Assembly: GCF_900289175.1 (NCBI RefSeq)
Contig: NZ_LT985747.1
Coordinates: 662,006-726,005 of the forward strand
Reading direction: 5' to 3'
Length of the DNA: 64,000 nucleotides
From: Paenibacillus faecalis
Lineage (GTDB): Bacteria; Bacillota; Bacilli; Paenibacillales; Paenibacillaceae
Part shown: positions 41,471 through 51,056 of the stretch, one piece after another
Layout of the letters: each line of letters opens with the position of its first letter
Numbering within the stretch: the stretch's first letter is position 1
Notes under the pieces: model-generated
Database searches by the model: none
Seen by the model: only the letters and a program-made list of their open reading frames with translations
What the model was told of the DNA's origin: nothing
Translations under genes and position numbers: made by a program

Positions 41471-41498
41471 TATCAACAGAATGTTAACCCAATGTTAA
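41471..41498 (-). promoter_or_regulatory. PhoP boxes between phoR and phoP
   Basis: On the minus strand TTAACA (41498-41493), TTAACA (41487-41482) and TTGATA (41476-41471) follow each other with 11-bp period, two of them perfect matches to TT(A/T/C)ACA. They lie 51-78 bp upstream of phoP, indicating a PhoP-controlled promoter inside the two-gene unit. Confidence 0.75.
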
Positions 41499-41514
41499 GC
41501 ATGAATATAACTTT

Positions 41515-43305
41515 CTAATCATTTTCTTGGAGCAGCGGCATTTCAATGACAAAGGAGCTGCCCATGCCGACCTCGCTCTCGACCTTAATTGTCCCGTGAT
41601 GCAGATCTACCAGATGCTTCACGATCGATAATCCGAGCCCCGTTCCGCCCGAGCTGCGCGAACGAGCTTTATCCACCCGATAAAATCGCTCAAAGATACG
41701 CGGCAGATCTTTTTTGGGAATTCCGATCCCTGAATCCATGACGGTAAACTCCACGGTATCCCCCTGTTCAGCTCGGTGCATATCCCTCACGGTCAATTGA
41801 ACTCGCCCGCCTTCCTGCGTATAGTTAATCGCATTAGAAAGCAGATTTGTGAATATTTGTCTGAGCTTGTCCTCATCGCCCTCCATAAACAGCTCTTCCG
41901 GAACTTGCATACTGAGGCTGATTCTTTTCTTAGCTGCTTCAGGCCGCATAAATTTCATTAACGATTCAAAAAACGTAGACAGATGGATCGGTGAATACTC
42001 CACTGCTATCCGTTTTGACTCAATCTTGGACAATTCCAATATATCCCGAATCAACCGGTTCAGCCTTTCAGACTCATCATAAATAATTTGCAGGAATGAT
42101 CGCGAGGTCTCATCATCCTTTACGCCTCCCCCGAGCAAAGTCTCGGCAAAGCCCTTCACCGCCGCTAGCGGAGTCTTCAACTCATGGGACACATTGGCAA
42201 CAAACTCGCTTCGCATCCGCTCCAGTCGCCGAATATCAGTTACATCCTGAAGCAAGAACAGCATCCCCCGATACGTTCCATCTTCTTGCAGCAAAGCCAC
42301 TCCGTCCAGGCGTACAATCGATTCCATCGGAAAATACAAGCTGCGCTCTTCACGAAAATTGTTTCGATGCTCCAGCCCCTCTTCCATAAGCTTGGTAAGC
42401 TCATAATGCTGCCTGAGTTCCCTGTAGGATTTGCCTGTCACATTATCAGCCTTGATGCCTAGCATCTGCTCTGCTGCTCGATTCACCAGCACTATATTCC
42501 CGTCATGCCCAAGCATGACAATACCGCCTGTCATATTATCAAGGACGCTTTGCAGCATCGCTTCGTTGTCCTTGATCGTCTGCAATTGGGTTTGAAGACT
42601 GTCAGCCATTCCATTGATCGCATATGCCAATTGGCCAATCTCGTCCTTGCGATGAAACCGAACTCTGGCATCGTAGTCCTGTCTTGTAATTTGCCTTGCA
42701 ACACGTGTAATTTTCTCAAGCGGGGAGGTCAGGCTTGCAGCTACCCTATAACTTACAAAAGCCGCAAGAACGAACAGTATAATAATCCCTCCGCCCATCA
42801 CTGCCCAGCCTTGCTTAACACCTTGGTCTACCTCTTTCAAGCTCATGGACAAGCGGATATATCCATCATAATCCCCCTGCTTCACCGGCAGCGCCACATA
42901 AAGCATATCTTGCCCAAGCGTGCTGCTGTAACGAATGGCACTGCCGGCCCCTTCCTCCTTGGCCTGAAGCATCTCATCACGATACGCATGGTTATCCATG
43001 GAGTCCGGGTCCTTCTCCGAATCGCCTATTACCGTCCCGTCCTTCAAAATAAATGTTACTCTGGCTTCCGTTAACGCATCGAGCTGACGTGACTTCTCTG
43101 TGTAATATTGGATTTTCTGTTCCCTCTCAAGAGGCGGAAATTCCATAGTCGCCTGCATAAGCTTGATTTCACGAACCATATTATCTTCCAAAATGGCAAT
43201 ATGGGACTGTTTGAATACATTCGCCATGGCAAACCCTGCACCAAGCATGGACAGCCCTATCAATGTCATCATAATAAATGTAAGTCGATTACGAAACGGT
43301 CTCAT
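41515..43305 (-). CDS. phoR: Phosphate regulon sensor histidine kinase PhoR
   Basis: 596-residue membrane kinase (B. subtilis PhoR about 579). Layout: TM1 about 8-30, extracytoplasmic sensor 31-165, TM2 about 170-192, HAMP about 195-245, PAS about 260-340 (VLDNMTGGIVMLGHDGNIVL), HisKA with FVANVSHELKTPL and the phospho-accepting His, HATPase with TNLLSNAINYT, DSGIGIPKKDLPRIFERFYRVD and GTGLGLSIVKHLV. ATG 43305 is chosen, 8 nt after AGGA; a longer frame from 43383 adds a Lys/Arg-rich extension without such a site. It feeds PhoP, encoded directly downstream. Confidence 0.92.
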   Translation of the reverse strand: MRPFRNRLTFIMMTLIGLSMLGAGFAMANVFKQSHIAILEDNMVREIKLMQATMEFPPLEREQKIQYYTEKSRQLDALTEARVTFILKDGTVIGDSEKDPDSMDNHAYRDEMLQAKEEGAGSAIRYSSTLGQDMLYVALPVKQGDYDGYIRLSMSLKEVDQGVKQGWAVMGGGIIILFVLAAFVSYRVAASLTSPLEKITRVARQITRQDYDARVRFHRKDEIGQLAYAINGMADSLQTQLQTIKDNEAMLQSVLDNMTGGIVMLGHDGNIVLVNRAAEQMLGIKADNVTGKSYRELRQHYELTKLMEEGLEHRNNFREERSLYFPMESIVRLDGVALLQEDGTYRGMLFLLQDVTDIRRLERMRSEFVANVSHELKTPLAAVKGFAETLLGGGVKDDETSRSFLQIIYDESERLNRLIRDILELSKIESKRIAVEYSPIHLSTFFESLMKFMRPEAAKKRISLSMQVPEELFMEGDEDKLRQIFTNLLSNAINYTQEGGRVQLTVRDMHRAEQGDTVEFTVMDSGIGIPKKDLPRIFERFYRVDKARSRSSGGTGLGLSIVKHLVDLHHGTIKVESEVGMGSSFVIEMPLLQEND

Positions 43306-43437
43306 CCATCTCTTCCTTTTACGGTGAAATTGTAACGATTCTACTCTGCTTTCCATGATAAACTTCATTTTCATCAACCGCAACGTTCAAATGATGGACG
43401 AAAAAAATGATCTGTCCGTTCTTCGATGGATATAAAA

Positions 43438-43472
43438 AAGTATCCCTCGGCAAAAACTTACTTCCGAAGGAT
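43438..43472 (-). terminator. Terminator of the fumarase gene
   Basis: On the minus strand AGTATCCTTCGG pairs with CCGAGGGATACT, followed by TTTTTTATA. It lies 38 bp after the fumarase stop. Confidence 0.88.
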
Positions 43473-43509
43473 ACTGAAAAATACTAATAAAAAATTAGGC
43501 TGTTGATGT

Positions 43510-45075
43510 TTAACTGAACACAGGCTCCTTGAACATTTCCAGCTTGGCAGCTGAGTCCTTGCCAACATCCGCATGAAGGCTGTTGCCGTGTGAGTCCATT
43601 GTCACAATAGCCGCAAAGCCATCGACCTCCAGATGCCACATCGCTTCAGGAATTCCAAATTCCATAAAATCGACGCCGTTCACTTTCTTAATACACTTGG
43701 CATAGTATTGCGCCGCACCGCCGATTGCGTTCAAATATACGCCGCCATGTTCCTGAAGCGCTTTTAGCGTTTTGGGGCCCATACCGCCTTTGCCGATGAC
43801 CGCCCGAATACCAAACTTCTTTAAAATTTCTCCTTGGTAAGGTTCTTCCCGGATGCTTGTCGTCGGTCCCGCCGCCTTCACATGCCAACCCTCATCATCT
43901 TTAAGCATCACCGGACCGCAGTGATAAATAACCGCGCCGTTTAGATCGATCGGTGCATCATGATCCATCAAATGTTTGTGCAGAGCGTCTCGTCCCGTAT
44001 GTATTTCTCCACGAATGACGACAACATCACCAACCTTGAGGCTGCGGATCTGCTCTTCGCTGATCGGAGTTTGCAGCACCACTTCCTTCCTCTTAGGCTG
44101 TTCTTCTTCGTTTAATGAAAACTCGGAAACCGGTGCTTCAGCCGTTGCCGTATCTGTATCCGACATCTTGATCCCGCTTCCGCTTTCATACAACCATTCC
44201 TGAATTTGACCGCTTGTTGCATCGATCAGTACGCCTTGACGTCGAAACGCCCAGCAGTTATATGCAACCGAGACAAAAAAACTTGCCGGAAGCCTGTTCA
44301 TGGCACCAACCTTACAGCCGAGAAGAGTAACTTCTCCACCAAAGCCCATCGTACCAATTCCAAGCTTGTTTGCGTTTTTCATAATATAATCTTCCACCTT
44401 CTGCAGATCCGGATTCGGGTTCACATCATCAACATGACGGAACAACTGCTGCTTGGCCAGTTCATATCCCGTCGTCCGATCGCCTCCGATGCCAACTCCG
44501 ATAAAACCGGCGCTGCATCCTTGCCCTTGTGCCTGGTAAACCGCATGTAAAATACATTTTCGAATTCCATCCAAATCCCGACCGGCTTTCCCCAGCCCTT
44601 CAAGCTCTGTCGGCAGGCTGTATTGAATATTTTTATTCTCACAACCGCCGCCCTTAAGAATTAAACGAATATCTATCGTATCCTGTTCCCACTGTTCAAA
44701 GTGAATGACAGGCGTTCCAGATCCCAGATTGTCGCCGCTATTCTTTCCCGTCAAAGAATCGACAGAATTCGGACGGAGCTTCCCGTCTTGGGTTGCACGA
44801 ACGACCGCTTTGAAAATATCCTTCTTCATTTCAATCTGATTAGCTCCAACTGGAGTATGTATAATAAACGTAGGCATGCCAGTATCCTGACAGATCGGTG
44901 AAATCTCTTTTTCCGCCATCTCTATATTATCCGCAATCGTAGTCAGCGCCAGACCCGCCCGAGTAGCAGAATCCTCAGCCTCACGCCCCCGTTTGACCGC
45001 TCTGCGGACATCACCGGGGAGGTTGGTTGAAGTTTCCACAATAAGCTGATAAACACTTTCTTCAAAATGCTTCAT
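43510..45075 (-). CDS. fumA: Fumarate hydratase, class I ([4Fe-4S], fused alpha-beta form)
   Basis: Citric-acid-cycle enzyme interconverting fumarate and malate, 521 residues. The N-terminal lyase domain (about 1-280) holds the cluster Cys residues (SPICQDTGMPTF; GCSAGFIGVGIGGDR; GFGGEVTLLGCKVG), and the C-terminal beta part (about 335-521) has GEIHTGRDALHKHLM, AAGPTTSIREEPYQ and the KGGMGPKTLKAL block. B. subtilis uses the oxygen-stable class II CitG, so a class I enzyme next to the TCA genes is notable. It could accept other dicarboxylates such as mesaconate. AGGGG precedes the ATG by about 13 nt. Confidence 0.92.
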   Translation of the reverse strand: MKHFEESVYQLIVETSTNLPGDVRRAVKRGREAEDSATRAGLALTTIADNIEMAEKEISPICQDTGMPTFIIHTPVGANQIEMKKDIFKAVVRATQDGKLRPNSVDSLTGKNSGDNLGSGTPVIHFEQWEQDTIDIRLILKGGGCENKNIQYSLPTELEGLGKAGRDLDGIRKCILHAVYQAQGQGCSAGFIGVGIGGDRTTGYELAKQQLFRHVDDVNPNPDLQKVEDYIMKNANKLGIGTMGFGGEVTLLGCKVGAMNRLPASFFVSVAYNCWAFRRQGVLIDATSGQIQEWLYESGSGIKMSDTDTATAEAPVSEFSLNEEEQPKRKEVVLQTPISEEQIRSLKVGDVVVIRGEIHTGRDALHKHLMDHDAPIDLNGAVIYHCGPVMLKDDEGWHVKAAGPTTSIREEPYQGEILKKFGIRAVIGKGGMGPKTLKALQEHGGVYLNAIGGAAQYYAKCIKKVNGVDFMEFGIPEAMWHLEVDGFAAIVTMDSHGNSLHADVGKDSAAKLEMFKEPVFS

Positions 45076-45229
45076 GTCTGATTACTTACCCCTCTCTTTT
45101 ATGCCAGTTAGCTGTGCACTGTGATCTAAAACACACCCTTCAGTCCTATCATATCATACTAAAAAATTCATGAAAGGGTTTTCTTTAAATTTGTGATTCT
45201 TTCAATCTAAATACTCATGGTTCAACATA

Positions 45230-45274
45230 AAAAGGCCCTGACTACCGCTTTAAGCGATACAACAGAGCCTTTTG
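45230..45274 (-). terminator. Terminator of the SDR gene
   Basis: AAAAGGCCCTG (45230-45240) and CAGAGCCTTTT (45263-45273) form the outer stem, with CGCTTTAAGCG inside. The minus strand ends in TTTTTATG. Confidence 0.75.
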
Positions 45275-45317
45275 ATCACATTATATTTGTTTCTCATATA
45301 AGCTGATGATTCATCAC

Positions 45318-46184
45318 TTAACCGTTAATAACCTCGCCGCCATTAATATGGATCACCTGTCCGCTCACATAAGAAGAATCGGATGAAGCAAGGTACACAT
45401 ATGCCGGAGCTAGCTCTTCAGGCTGTCCCGGACGTTTCATCGGCTGGCTTGCACCGAACTTGCTAACTTGGTCTGCTGGAAATGTCGATGGAATCAGAGG
45501 CGTCCAGATCGGGCCTGGCGCTACACCGTTAACACGAATCCCTTTGTCCACGACATTCATCGATAAGGAACGGGTGAACGATACGATGGCTCCTTTCGTT
45601 GACGAATAATCAAGGAGTTCGGGGCTTCCCCGATAAGCGGTGATCGACGCCGTATTAATAATTGCACTGCCTTTGCCAAGATGCGGCATAGCGGCTTGTG
45701 TCAAATAAAACATTCCGAAAATATTCGTTCGGAACGTCCGCTCCAACTGTTCTTTCGAAATATCTTCAATCTTCTGCTGCGGATGTTGTTCAGCCGCATT
45801 ATTGACGAGAATATCCAACTTGCCAAGCTGCTCCACCGTCTGCTTCACTGCATTTCGGCAAAATGCATCATCACCAACGTCGCCAGCGATAAGGTTGCAT
45901 TTGCGGCCTTCCTGTTCTACTTGACGCTTCGTTTCTTCCGCATCTTTATGCTCATTTAAATAAACGATGGCGACATCTGCACCTTCCTTGGCGTAGAGGA
46001 CCGCTACCGCTCTGCCGATCCCGCTGTCTCCCCCAGTAATTAAAGCAACCTTTCCTTTAAGTTTGCCGGCTGCCTTGTATTCACTGGATTCATATGCTGG
46101 ATGTGGATTCATTTCTGTCTCCGTTCCGGGGCGATGATCCTGATGCTGTGGGGGGAGCGTTTGATTTTGTCCGTTTTGTGCCAT
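45318..46184 (-). CDS. Short-chain dehydrogenase/reductase, YhxC/YdaD-like
   Basis: 288-residue NAD(P)-dependent oxidoreductase. The Rossmann motif is ITGGDSGIGRAVA (about 50-62), NNAAEQHPQ the NAG-type motif, and YSSTK the catalytic Tyr-x-x-x-Lys, with Ser in TASITAY. The 45-residue polar N-terminal extension (HRPGTETEMNPHPAYESSEY) is typical of the stress-associated YhxC/YdaD subgroup, often glucose-dehydrogenase-like; the substrate is not known. AAAGGAGC lies before the ATG. Monocistronic. Confidence 0.9.
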   Translation of the reverse strand: MAQNGQNQTLPPQHQDHRPGTETEMNPHPAYESSEYKAAGKLKGKVALITGGDSGIGRAVAVLYAKEGADVAIVYLNEHKDAEETKRQVEQEGRKCNLIAGDVGDDAFCRNAVKQTVEQLGKLDILVNNAAEQHPQQKIEDISKEQLERTFRTNIFGMFYLTQAAMPHLGKGSAIINTASITAYRGSPELLDYSSTKGAIVSFTRSLSMNVVDKGIRVNGVAPGPIWTPLIPSTFPADQVSKFGASQPMKRPGQPEELAPAYVYLASSDSSYVSGQVIHINGGEVING

Positions 46185-46373
46185 ATTTCATGCTCCTTTC
46201 AGTTCTTCTGCTTGCTGTTTATGGCCAGCATCGCTGTTAGGATACGTTAGACCCGGCCATATTATCAAAACCTCTTATGATATGTTCATTACCACAGTCA
46301 AAGGTTAATCAAACGAAAATGACACGATTCTATGCTACTTTTAAAACTTTCAGACAAATGACAGTTCAACAAA

Positions 46374-46404
46374 AAAAGCCACCCCAATTACATTGGAGTG
46401 ACTT
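46374..46404 (-). terminator. Terminator of the four-helix membrane protein gene
   Basis: AAGCCACCCCAA (46376-46387) pairs with TTGGAGTGACTT (46393-46404), the minus strand continuing with seven T. Confidence 0.85.
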
Positions 46405-46423
46405 CTTCATTTAAACGCTAAAA

Positions 46424-46843
46424 TTAAATTTGGTATACCATAAAGATGATCATCACAAGCAAGCTGAGCGCCAGCAGCAAGCTGAATGTGCGAAGTTTGC
46501 CTATATCTTGCTTTATATCCCGCTTCTCACGAATGCCTGCCAAAGCACTTTTGAGAGGCTTACCCATTATGCCGCCAAAAGCAAACATAGCAAGAAGCAA
46601 CAAAGACACAATGACCATCCAAGCTACTGAATACTCACCCTTGGACATAATGTAACCGCCAGTTATAAGTTGGACAACCAAGCCGTACTGGGCAATACGA
46701 TTCGCTAAACGAACGGTGTTGATCGCACCTTCCTGAGCATTTAATGATAATTTTTGAAGACTGCCTACGACAAATGGAATAATCAAATAGAATCCAACCG
46801 CAGCGGTTCCGATCATATGTAGCAGATAAAAAATGCCGCCCAT
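46424..46843 (-). CDS. Unknown four-helix membrane protein
   Basis: 139 residues with four hydrophobic helices (about 3-25, 52-66, 73-92, 117-137) and a Lys/Arg-rich cytoplasmic loop (GIREKRDIKQDIGKLR) before the last. I do not recognise a named family. Conserved-looking features are LLHMIGTAAVGFYLIIPF at the N-terminus and LITGGYIMSKGEYS. GGAGGAG precedes the ATG. Monocistronic with its own terminator, between the SDR gene and the mdh terminator. Confidence 0.75.
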   Translation of the reverse strand: MGGIFYLLHMIGTAAVGFYLIIPFVVGSLQKLSLNAQEGAINTVRLANRIAQYGLVVQLITGGYIMSKGEYSVAWMVIVSLLLLAMFAFGGIMGKPLKSALAGIREKRDIKQDIGKLRTFSLLLALSLLVMIIFMVYQI

Positions 46844-46928
46844 TATACTCCTCCTCCAATCAAAAAGATGTGATATATTTTACACTTGTTGCACTGACCC
46901 ATATTATACTGAACAAAACCCATAAAGA

Positions 46929-46968
46929 AAAGCAATCCCGCTCCTAAAATGTGGAACAGGATTGCTTT
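46929..46968 (-). terminator. Terminator of the citZ-icd-mdh operon
   Basis: AAAGCAATCC (46929-46938) pairs perfectly with GGATTGCTTT (46959-46968). It lies 35 bp after the mdh stop; the minus strand continues TTCTTTATG. Confidence 0.85.
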
Positions 46969-47002
46969 GTTCATTCAATCGTCAAAAATAGATAGAACTG
47001 TA

Positions 47003-47944
47003 TTAGAGCTTCACCACGGAAGTAACATTGCGAACGGATTCAGCAGATTTATCAAGTGCAGCTTTCTCCTGAGCCGTTAAATCCAGCTCAAATACTTTCT
47101 CAATACCGTCACCCCCGAGGATAACCGGTACGCCCATGAACAAGTTATCATAGCCGTACTCGCCTTCCAAAAGGGCAATGACCGGCAGAATACGTTTCTT
47201 ATCCTTCAGGATTGCCTCTGTCATCTGTACCAGGGAGGCAGCCGGTGCATAGTATGCACTGCCGTTACCCAGGAGATTGACGATTTCACCGCCTCCGACG
47301 CGTGTACGCTGCACAATCGCTTCAATACGATCCGCCGGAATCAACGTGTCGATCGGAATGCCACCGACACTGGAGTAGCGAACGAGGGGAACCATGTCAT
47401 CCCCATGTCCACCCAGAACAAACCCGCGTACATCTTCGACGGATACGTTAAGCTCCTGAGCAATGAATGTGCAGTACCGGGCAGTATCCAGCACACCAGA
47501 CTGACCGATTACCCTGTTTTTAGGGAAACCAAGCGTGTTGTAAGCCACATATGTCATAGCATCTACCGGATTGCTCAAAATAATAACGGTAGAGTTAGGA
47601 GCGTGTTTCTTCACGTTTTCACAAACGGACTTCACAATTCCCGCATTGGTATTGACAAGATCATCACGGCTCATACCAGGCTTACGCGCTATGCCAGCGG
47701 TAATGATAACAACATCAGAATCAATGATATCTTCATAACTAGACGTCCCAACGATATTGCAGTCAAAACCTTGAACCGGGCTTGCTTCCAACATATCAAG
47801 AGCCTTCCCTTTGGTAGGATTCTCAAGCTGTGGAATATCTACAAGTACAACGTCGCCCAATTCCTTCTGTGCAAGCATAAGTGCAGTGGTTGCCCCTGTA
47901 AAACCGGCACCAACTACAGTTATTTTTTTACGAGTAATGGCCAC
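47003..47944 (-). CDS. mdh: Malate dehydrogenase
   Basis: 313-residue NAD-dependent, lactate-dehydrogenase-like malate dehydrogenase. The cofactor loop is [33 protein letters not shown] includes the substrate-binding Arg residues, and [16 protein letters not shown] the catalytic His. The GTG start follows GGGGG. Third gene of the citZ-icd-mdh unit, 14 bp after icd. Confidence 0.97.
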   Translation of the reverse strand: MAITRKKITVVGAGFTGATTALMLAQKELGDVVLVDIPQLENPTKGKALDMLEASPVQGFDCNIVGTSSYEDIIDSDVVIITAGIARKPGMSRDDLVNTNAGIVKSVCENVKKHAPNSTVIILSNPVDAMTYVAYNTLGFPKNRVIGQSGVLDTARYCTFIAQELNVSVEDVRGFVLGGHGDDMVPLVRYSSVGGIPIDTLIPADRIEAIVQRTRVGGGEIVNLLGNGSAYYAPAASLVQMTEAILKDKKRILPVIALLEGEYGYDNLFMGVPVILGGDGIEKVFELDLTAQEKAALDKSAESVRNVTSVVKL

Positions 47945-47958
47945 GATGATTGTCCCCC

Positions 47959-49251
47959 TTACATATTTTTAATAATTTCGTTCGCGAACTCAGAGCATTT
48001 CACTTCAGTAGCATCATCCATCAAACGAGCGAAATCATATGTTACCGTCTTGTTATTGATCGACGTCTCCATCCCTTTGTAGATTAGATTAGCCGCTTCC
48101 TGCCAACCCAGATGCTCAAGGAGCATAACGCCGGACAAAATAACGGAACCCGGGTTCACAACGTCCTTGTCAGCGTACTTCGGAGCCGTTCCATGAGTAG
48201 CTTCGAAGATGGCATGTCCTGTTACATAGTTGATGTTCGCTCCAGGAGCGATACCGATACCACCAACTTGAGCAGCAAGAGCGTCGGATAGATAGTCACC
48301 ATTCAGGTTCAGCGTTGCGATGACATCAAAGTCTGTAGGACGTGTCAGTACCTGCTGCAAAGCAATGTCAGCAATAGCATCCTTAACGATGATCTTACCT
48401 GCTTCTTCTGCAGCCTTCTGTGCTGCATTTGCAGCATCTACGCCGTCTTTTTCCTTGATGATATCGTACTGTGCCCAAGTGAACACTTTATCTCCGAACT
48501 CCTGTTCAGCCACTTCATATCCCCAGTTCTTGAAAGCACCTTCGGTAAACTTCATGATGTTGCCTTTGTGAACGAGCGTTACGCTCTTGCGGCCATGCTT
48601 GATAGCATATTCAACAGCAGCCCGAACAAGGCGCTTGGTACCTTCAGAGGATACTGGCTTAATACCGATACCGGAAGTTTCAGGGAAGCGGATTTTGTTC
48701 ACGCCCATCTCTTCCTGAAGGAATTTAATGACCTTCTTAACCTCTTCAGAACCTTCCATATATTCAATTCCTGCATAGATATCTTCTGTATTCTCACGGA
48801 AGATGACCATATCCACCAGTTCAGGACGCTTCACTGGAGAAGGAACGCCGTTAAAATAACGAACAGGACGCAAGCAAGTGTACAGATCAAGCTCCTGACG
48901 CAAAGCCACGTTCAAAGAACGGATTCCACCACCGATTGGCGTTGTAAGCGGTCCTTTGATCGCTACGATATACTCGCGAATAGCTTCAAGCGTATCATTA
49001 GGAAGCCACTCCCCATATGTATTAAACGCCTTCTCACCGGCAAACACTTCGTACCATGCCAGTTTTTTGGAACCGTTATATGCTTTCTCAACAGCTGCGT
49101 CAAGAACACGCTTAGATGCTCTCCAAATATCACGGCCTGTCCCATCACCTTCGATAAATGGAATGATCGGATGGTTTGGCACCTGCAGCTTTCCGTTATC
49201 AATTGTAATTTTCTCGCCTTCGGTAGGTAGTGCAAATTTCTCAAGTTTCAT
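47959..49251 (-). CDS. icd: Isocitrate dehydrogenase (NADP+)
   Basis: 430-residue citric-acid-cycle enzyme (B. subtilis Icd about 423). [19 protein letters not shown] at the N-terminus, [25 protein letters not shown] with the substrate Ser and Arg residues, and [21 protein letters not shown] at the C-terminus with the NADP-selective region. ATG 49251 is chosen, giving [17 protein letters not shown] is 11 nt upstream. The 36-codon upstream extension of the frame overlaps the ribosome binding site and is not used. Confidence 0.96.
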   Translation of the reverse strand: MKLEKFALPTEGEKITIDNGKLQVPNHPIIPFIEGDGTGRDIWRASKRVLDAAVEKAYNGSKKLAWYEVFAGEKAFNTYGEWLPNDTLEAIREYIVAIKGPLTTPIGGGIRSLNVALRQELDLYTCLRPVRYFNGVPSPVKRPELVDMVIFRENTEDIYAGIEYMEGSEEVKKVIKFLQEEMGVNKIRFPETSGIGIKPVSSEGTKRLVRAAVEYAIKHGRKSVTLVHKGNIMKFTEGAFKNWGYEVAEQEFGDKVFTWAQYDIIKEKDGVDAANAAQKAAEEAGKIIVKDAIADIALQQVLTRPTDFDVIATLNLNGDYLSDALAAQVGGIGIAPGANINYVTGHAIFEATHGTAPKYADKDVVNPGSVILSGVMLLEHLGWQEAANLIYKGMETSINNKTVTYDFARLMDDATEVKCSEFANEIIKNM

Positions 49252-49397
49252 AAGTATGAGTTCCTCCTTTAAAGTAATTGCTTCTTTATAAATCCCATTA
49301 CCAAAACATGGGGAAAGGGCACAGAGTGCATCGCTGCATACATCAAAATGTGCTGCCATCGTTTACTCTGTCCCTATTGTACATAATGAATTGTTAA

Positions 49398-50510
49398 TTA
49401 GCGCATATCAACCGGTACATATTTTTGATCTGTTAAACCTGTATACTCTGCACGCGGACGGATAATCCGATTACCGTCGTATTGCTCCAGAATATGAGCT
49501 GTCCATCCGGATACGCGGCTGATTGCAAAAATTGGGGTGAACAGCTCATGCTCAATCCCAAGCTGCGTGTATACCGATGCCGAGTAGAAATCCACATTAG
49601 GCTTAAGACCTTTTTGAGAAGTTACAGTCTCCTCGATAAGTACAGACATGTCATACAGGGAAGTATCTCCCTTCATTTGACCGAGTTCACGAGACATCTT
49701 TTGCAGATGTTTGGCACGCGGATCACCGTTTTTGTAAACCCGATGTCCAAAGCCCATAATTTTCTCGCGTTTATCCAGTTTCTCCAGAATATAGGCTTCG
49801 GCTTTATCGATCGTTCCAATCTCTTTCAGCATCTTCATGACGGCTTCATTGGCGCCTCCGTGAAGCGGGCCTTTAAGCGCACCGATCGCAGATGTAACAC
49901 CCGAGTAAATATCGGACAACGTAGCCACAGTCACACGTGAAGCAAATGTGGATGCGTTCAGCTCGTGATCGGCATGAAGCACAAGTGCTTGATCCAGAGC
50001 TTTAATCGAGGTTTCATCCGGCTGCTCCCCTCTGAGCATATACAGGAAATTCTCAGCAATCGAAGCACCAGCTTTCGGAGCAACTGGCTCCTTCCCTTGG
50101 CGAGTTCTAGCAATAGCCGCAACGATTGTAGGAAGCTGGGCTTGAAGCTTAACTGCCTTTTTCTCATTGACTTCAAGGCTCATGTCATCTCCATCTTCAT
50201 CATAAAGTGCCAGGGCAGATACGGCAGATCGAAGAGCGGCCATCGTATTCGCGTCTTTGGGATAGAGCTTGATCTGTTCTATCAGTTTATCCGGAATAGC
50301 TGCGTAATTGCTTAAATCCTGCTGCAGCTTCTGTAATTCCTGTGCATTCGGAAGCTTTCCGAACCAAAGTAAAAAAGCGACTTCCTCAAAACTGGCATGT
50401 TCCGCGAGGTCATCAATGTTATAGCCTCGATATGTAAGAACACCATCAACGATCGAGCTGATCGAGGAAGTTGTAGCTACAATGCCTTCCAAACCCTTGG
50501 TAGCTGTCAT
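49398..50510 (-). CDS. citZ: Citrate synthase (CitZ type)
   Basis: 370-residue type I-like short citrate synthase. The N-terminal GLEGIVATTSSISSIVDGVLTYRGYNIDDLA, HADHELNASTFASRV with a catalytic His, GALKGPLHGGANEAVMKML with the second, and GFGHRVYKNGDPRAKHL are the family motifs; the catalytic Asp is in VDFYSASVY. First gene of the citZ-icd-mdh unit, as in B. subtilis. AAGGAGAG is 11 nt from the ATG. Confidence 0.96.
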   Translation of the reverse strand: MTATKGLEGIVATTSSISSIVDGVLTYRGYNIDDLAEHASFEEVAFLLWFGKLPNAQELQKLQQDLSNYAAIPDKLIEQIKLYPKDANTMAALRSAVSALALYDEDGDDMSLEVNEKKAVKLQAQLPTIVAAIARTRQGKEPVAPKAGASIAENFLYMLRGEQPDETSIKALDQALVLHADHELNASTFASRVTVATLSDIYSGVTSAIGALKGPLHGGANEAVMKMLKEIGTIDKAEAYILEKLDKREKIMGFGHRVYKNGDPRAKHLQKMSRELGQMKGDTSLYDMSVLIEETVTSQKGLKPNVDFYSASVYTQLGIEHELFTPIFAISRVSGWTAHILEQYDGNRIIRPRAEYTGLTDQKYVPVDMR

Positions 50511-50550
50511 GCATCATCTCTCCTTTTCGGGATAAACTGAATTGGACCCT

Positions 50551-50568
50551 CATGAAACTGTTTTCATG
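50551..50568 (-). promoter_or_regulatory. Palindrome upstream of citZ, cre-like
   Basis: CATGAAACTGTTTTCATG is an inverted repeat (arms CATGAAA/TTTCATG) 41 bp upstream of the citZ start. It resembles a CcpA cre site but lacks the usual central CG, so the regulator is uncertain. Catabolite control of citZ is known in B. subtilis. Confidence 0.4.
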
Positions 50569-51056
50569 AAGCCGAATAATAAATAAAAAATAACTCGAAG
50601 TGGCAAATAGCCATGATTTTTGTCTTAAAACCTTCTCATATCATACTGGATATTGTCTGATATGTGAACAATGCAGCGTCATTATCTGCATCAAAATGTT
50701 TTATCGAAACCATAAACAAAATATTATACGCTTACAATTCTGGATATATCAGTGTGCAAAATCACTATATATATCAAGGTCTTTCACTGGTTGCGTCTGG
50801 GTGATCACATACGTTTCTCAATAGAATAAAGTATAAAAACATTCAAAAATACGCGGTTAAAATGTGGGAGGTAAATCACCTCCTTGAATGAATCGGACAT
50901 TTCCTAAAACAGATATATTTAAATTTTCCATCATATGACCTCAGCAGTTTAATTTCAATTGAAATAATTCCAATTGGAAATATATTGTTTTTAAAAGGTA
51001 ATTATTTCATAATTAAGATGTATATTTACCATCAAATATAGAAATGGGGGGTATCA
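50569..51056. other. AT-rich intergenic region between divergent genes
   Basis: It should contain the promoters of citZ (minus) and of the secreted-protein gene (plus). A 75-codon plus-strand frame at 50600-50824 has no ribosome binding site and looks spurious. AATTTCAATTGAAATAAT near 50951 is a short AT palindrome. I see no other structure. Confidence 0.45.

Noticed and set aside
50600-50824. 75-codon plus-strand frame in the citZ upstream region
   Set aside because: No ribosome binding site and no recognisable protein features; it lies in the regulatory region of two divergent genes.
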